NCBI GenBank assembly: GCA_025345505.1
Contig: JANVCC010000152.1
Coordinates: 2,365,318-2,429,317 of the forward strand
Direction of reading: 5' to 3'
DNA: 64,000 nt
Source: Todiramphus chloris collaris
Taxonomy: Eukaryota > Chordata > Aves > Coraciiformes > Alcedinidae
The position numbers and the translations under genes were made by a program. Each line of letters opens with the position of its first letter. Positions within the stretch are counted from its first letter, which is position 1. This document shows, piece after piece, positions 61,201 to 64,000 of this stretch. The notes under the pieces are model-generated. The model was not told the DNA's origin and made no database searches. It saw nothing but the letters and a program-made list of their open reading frames with translations.

Positions 61201-64000
61201 GTTGTAAACCATTAATAGAAATGGTCTAAATATTCTTATTTAGCTTTGTGATATCAATCAGTGGTTTGCCGCATATTAGTCCTTTTGTGAAAGGAAATGA
61301 TTAACTGTCCTGACCAACTATGAAGCAATATGCTCAAGGTGTGGGGATCCCATTGCTAAGAAAAGAGGAAAGGTAAAATCTAATTAAAATCAGTTGGTGG
61401 CTTTTATGGCTGGCAGTACTGCTAGCTTGGAGCAATTTTAAAATCACAGTTGCTTTGTCATTGATGGAATGGCTTTTACATCATACATAGGAATTTGGGG
61501 AGTATGTACAAAAACCCAAAGGTTCTTAGGATCCCCCTCCCCCCACTTTATTCTACTAGAAAAGGATCCATCTGAATGACCAAGAAGCTTGTGCAATAAG
61601 CAGCAACCATGTGTAACAGTTTATCTGCGTGCTGTTTTCATGAGTGCTAGCTTTCATTTTTTTTTTCCTTCCCAGGACCGACTATCTATTTCGTTGATGG
61701 AAGACAAAAGTGGAAGTTGTACTGTAAAGCGTAACAGAAATAATGAGATGTAAACACTAAAAAAAGTCAAGAAAATATTCTTCAAAAAGGAAAGGAAAGG
61801 AAAAAATCTATACTGTGGCCCAGGGAACCATTTTCTAGTACTTATACATATGTCTTGACGCAGATCTCATTCTGCAGTGATTAATTAACATTTTCGCTAA
61901 TATATGTAAGCAGATTCAGTTTCCTAGGGGCGTTCTAATTAATTAGTTTTTCACTCTGAATAATGTAGCTTTTCTAAATGGAAGACTCCTGACTACATGT
62001 ATTAATGGATTCCTTAAAATCTTTTGGCAGTTTTCTTATGTTCTACTTTGAATGTCACAACAGCGAAGTGCTAGCTACAAAAAACACCCCAGTAACTTTT
62101 TAGAAAGGCTTTGAGGCTAAAAGAATCAGCATTATCTTTTATCTTTTGTTACTTGAAGTTTAAATAATGCTCCCCCTCCTTCCCTAGTCAGCAAATAGTA
62201 CAAAGCCAAATCAAGCTCAAGTTTAAGTAAAGAAAGAAAACAGCCAGATACAAATGAAATGAAGAGACACGGTGATCCAAAATAAACAAATCCTGACACA
62301 CATCATTACTAAAGTACACACAGAGGGAATTATAGTGGCTAAATGGGAACTGAAAACTAGAAGACAATGGTACTAGTTTTCACTGCAATGTCCCTGCCTA
62401 GGAGAAGGAACTGAATAGTTAGTTTCTCCCTTACATTTATGCATTTCTTTAGATACTTTCAATTTCAAACTAATTTTAGGCATTTGCATCACATCAAATC
62501 AATTGGTTTATCTTCCACTCCCAGTTTAAGATGTTGTGTGTTTACTGAGCTACTGAAATGGTAAACCCAGTCCTCTTAGATTTACTATTGAAAAATTGCA
62601 GACACCATTCTTCAGCCTGCAGCGTAAGTCCTCCCCAAACACTGAAACATCCACTTCTCCAGAACTCCAGGATCTCAAATACTAAATAAAACCAAACAAT
62701 AACCAAGACTTTGCTCATACTGGGCAATCAACCCAGCAAAAAACCTCCTGTGTACAATGCCAGTTCTTTCTTCCAAAACACACTGTCCATCTTCCTTGTA
62801 TTGAGCTGAGCCAAACTTAAAAACCATTGTCTATCCTTAGGTATATGTTCTTGATGGAGCCTAATTGACATCACTGAGGAACACAAAACACTTTAGTGTA
62901 CCAAAGTCTTAGCAACTGACAGTTTTTCTGGTGTTTTTTTCCTAGTTTACCACTGTTAAACCTCAGTAATATCTGGCTGTGTCTAAGCTTGCTGAACACT
63001 GTAGCTAAGCATCACCAAAGCCCTGGGTTTAGCCAAACTGCCTCAAACGATATAGGCAATGACCTCCAAATGAGCCTTCAAAAGCAAACTACTGCCCTCC
63101 CTACATGCATTTGTGTCACCTGTGCTTCCTATTAATTTTCTATTAAGATCTGTATATAGTGCTTGTGCTTTGTGAACATCTTCAGCACCTAGCAAAGTAT
63201 AAATAACAAAGGGTAAGTGCAAAATTTCTCCTGACATCAAATGCAGATGAAGGTTGATTTGAAATTGGTAACTACTTAAACCAATCCTAAACTGAAGGAG
63301 TACAAAACAGAACATATATTTATCCACCAGAATCTATCTATCCCTTTTCAAAGTTGATCAGAAGACTGCAAAAATTGTATTTCTCAAGAGTTCAAAGGAC
63401 TCTCCAGTGGATCATATCGGACTCAGAATATTTATTTCTTTCCCCTCCTAAATGATGATTTTTTTTCCCTCTATCTTCCTTGTGCTACTTCTTCTCCAGG
63501 TGCATGTGCATTAAGCTGGTTTTCGGGAATCCACATATCAATCTCATAATTTGTTTTCTTCTCCCTTTTTGTCAGTGCCCTGTTCTTCCTCAGAGTTTGT
63601 TTATTGTATTCGCAGAATTTCTTATGTCTCAAAATGCCTCCGGAAAATGACAACATTTGAATAATCATCAAGCTAATCTGATTCCATGAAATATTCAAGT
63701 ACAGCTCCTTAGCTCAACTTGAGGTAAAATGTGAATAGACTATTTTGTTAGTTAAGCTGTACTTTAATATGTTTAGTCGTTTTAATCAAAAGAACCTAAT
63801 TTCTCCTTGTGCATTTCCCAAATTCAAAGAAAATATTCAAAGGTAGTGGAATTTCTGAGCTCATGCACTTTAGGAATTATATAGTAGGCATTAGAGAATT
63901 TTTGGGCTTTGACTTACAACGTTTTCAGAAACCAAAATATCATGAAAATATCGGACATATTTTGAACTGTGATAGAAATTACAATACAGAACTATTTATA
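58272..64000 (-). other. FAT3 intron, upstream part (at least 5729 bases)
   Basis: The preceding FAT3 exon is not in the window: no minus-strand frame here shows cadherin motifs. The intron holds a solo LTR (59287-59847). It also has two stretches rich in homeodomain-type and SOX-type palindromes (58520-58760 and 61870-61990). The rest, including 60-61.6 kb and 62-64 kb, is AT-rich without recognisable genes or transposons. Confidence 0.75.
59287..59847 (+). mobile_element. Solo LTR of an avian endogenous retrovirus family (worn fossil)
   Basis: Starts TGTGGCTTAACCCTGG and includes the family's recognisable parts: GGGTTGAGATAAAGTCAGTT, CATCCCTTTGGTCAGTT, CCCCCAGCCTACTTGCTGG, GGCCTTGGCTCTGTGTAAGC, ACTGCTCAGCAACAGCTAAA and CCAGCTACTATGAAGAAAAT. 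It ends near CCAAAAACAGTAAC. No internal viral genes are adjacent, so it is a solo LTR. It is about 560 bases long and antisense to FAT3. It is related to the LTR at 47514-48279 but not the same subfamily. No clear target duplication remains. It is old. Confidence 0.8.

Noticed and set aside
1-64000. Search for CRISPR arrays, bacterial operons, tRNA and rRNA genes, and a second protein gene
   Set aside because: None seen. The window is intron and exon sequence of a vertebrate gene with transposon remnants. I could not run tRNAscan or covariance models.

Overview
The window is vertebrate nuclear DNA, almost certainly from a bird. It carries one split gene, read entirely on the minus strand: the protocadherin-type giant cadherin FAT3. 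Bird origin is supported by several CR1 LINE copies with typical 3' ends (GATTCTATGATTCT-like octamer tails) and by two solo LTRs that resemble a family common in avian genomes. I found no bacterial features, operons or CRISPR arrays.

Fourteen FAT3 coding exons can be placed to the base from GT/AG splice sites, continuous phase, and agreement with the vertebrate FAT3 protein as I remember it. In transcript order they are 58271-58075, 57039-56886, 53762-53529, 38786-38397, 35856-35642, 35008-34871, 32220-32077, 31553-31356, 28893-28095, 20276-20142, 19133-18976, 11512-11044, 2643-2490 and 1480-825. They join in frame without a stop and give 4041 coding bases, about 1347 residues. This is roughly the C-terminal third of a protein of about 4.6 thousand residues. 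The order is: the last six or so cadherin repeats with five D-x-N-D-N-x-P linkers, a membrane-proximal region, one EGF-like domain, one laminin G domain, three more EGF-like domains, one transmembrane helix, and the first ~137 residues of the cytoplasmic tail. The N-terminal exons lie beyond position 64000 and the final tail exons lie before position 1.

The rest is intron. Positions 1 to about 36.6 kb hold the EGF, LamG and transmembrane exons and the last cadherin exons. Apart from microsatellites I recognise no transposon there. From 36.7 to 60 kb the introns are repeat-rich: two very old CR1 remnants (36.7-37.1 and 45.3-46.1 kb), younger CR1 pieces (40.4, 42.9, 46.5, 47.3, 49.7, 54.9-56.6 kb), two worn solo LTRs (47.5 and 59.3 kb), a T/G tract (40.1 kb) and a run of 29 G (54.6 kb). 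A few AT-rich, homeodomain-site-like stretches could be conserved regulatory DNA, but this cannot be shown from one sequence.

I found no unknown gene system. The most useful results are the exact exon model, the splice-site and phase features, the head-to-tail CR1 pair, the ancient CR1 remnants and the candidate regulatory stretches.
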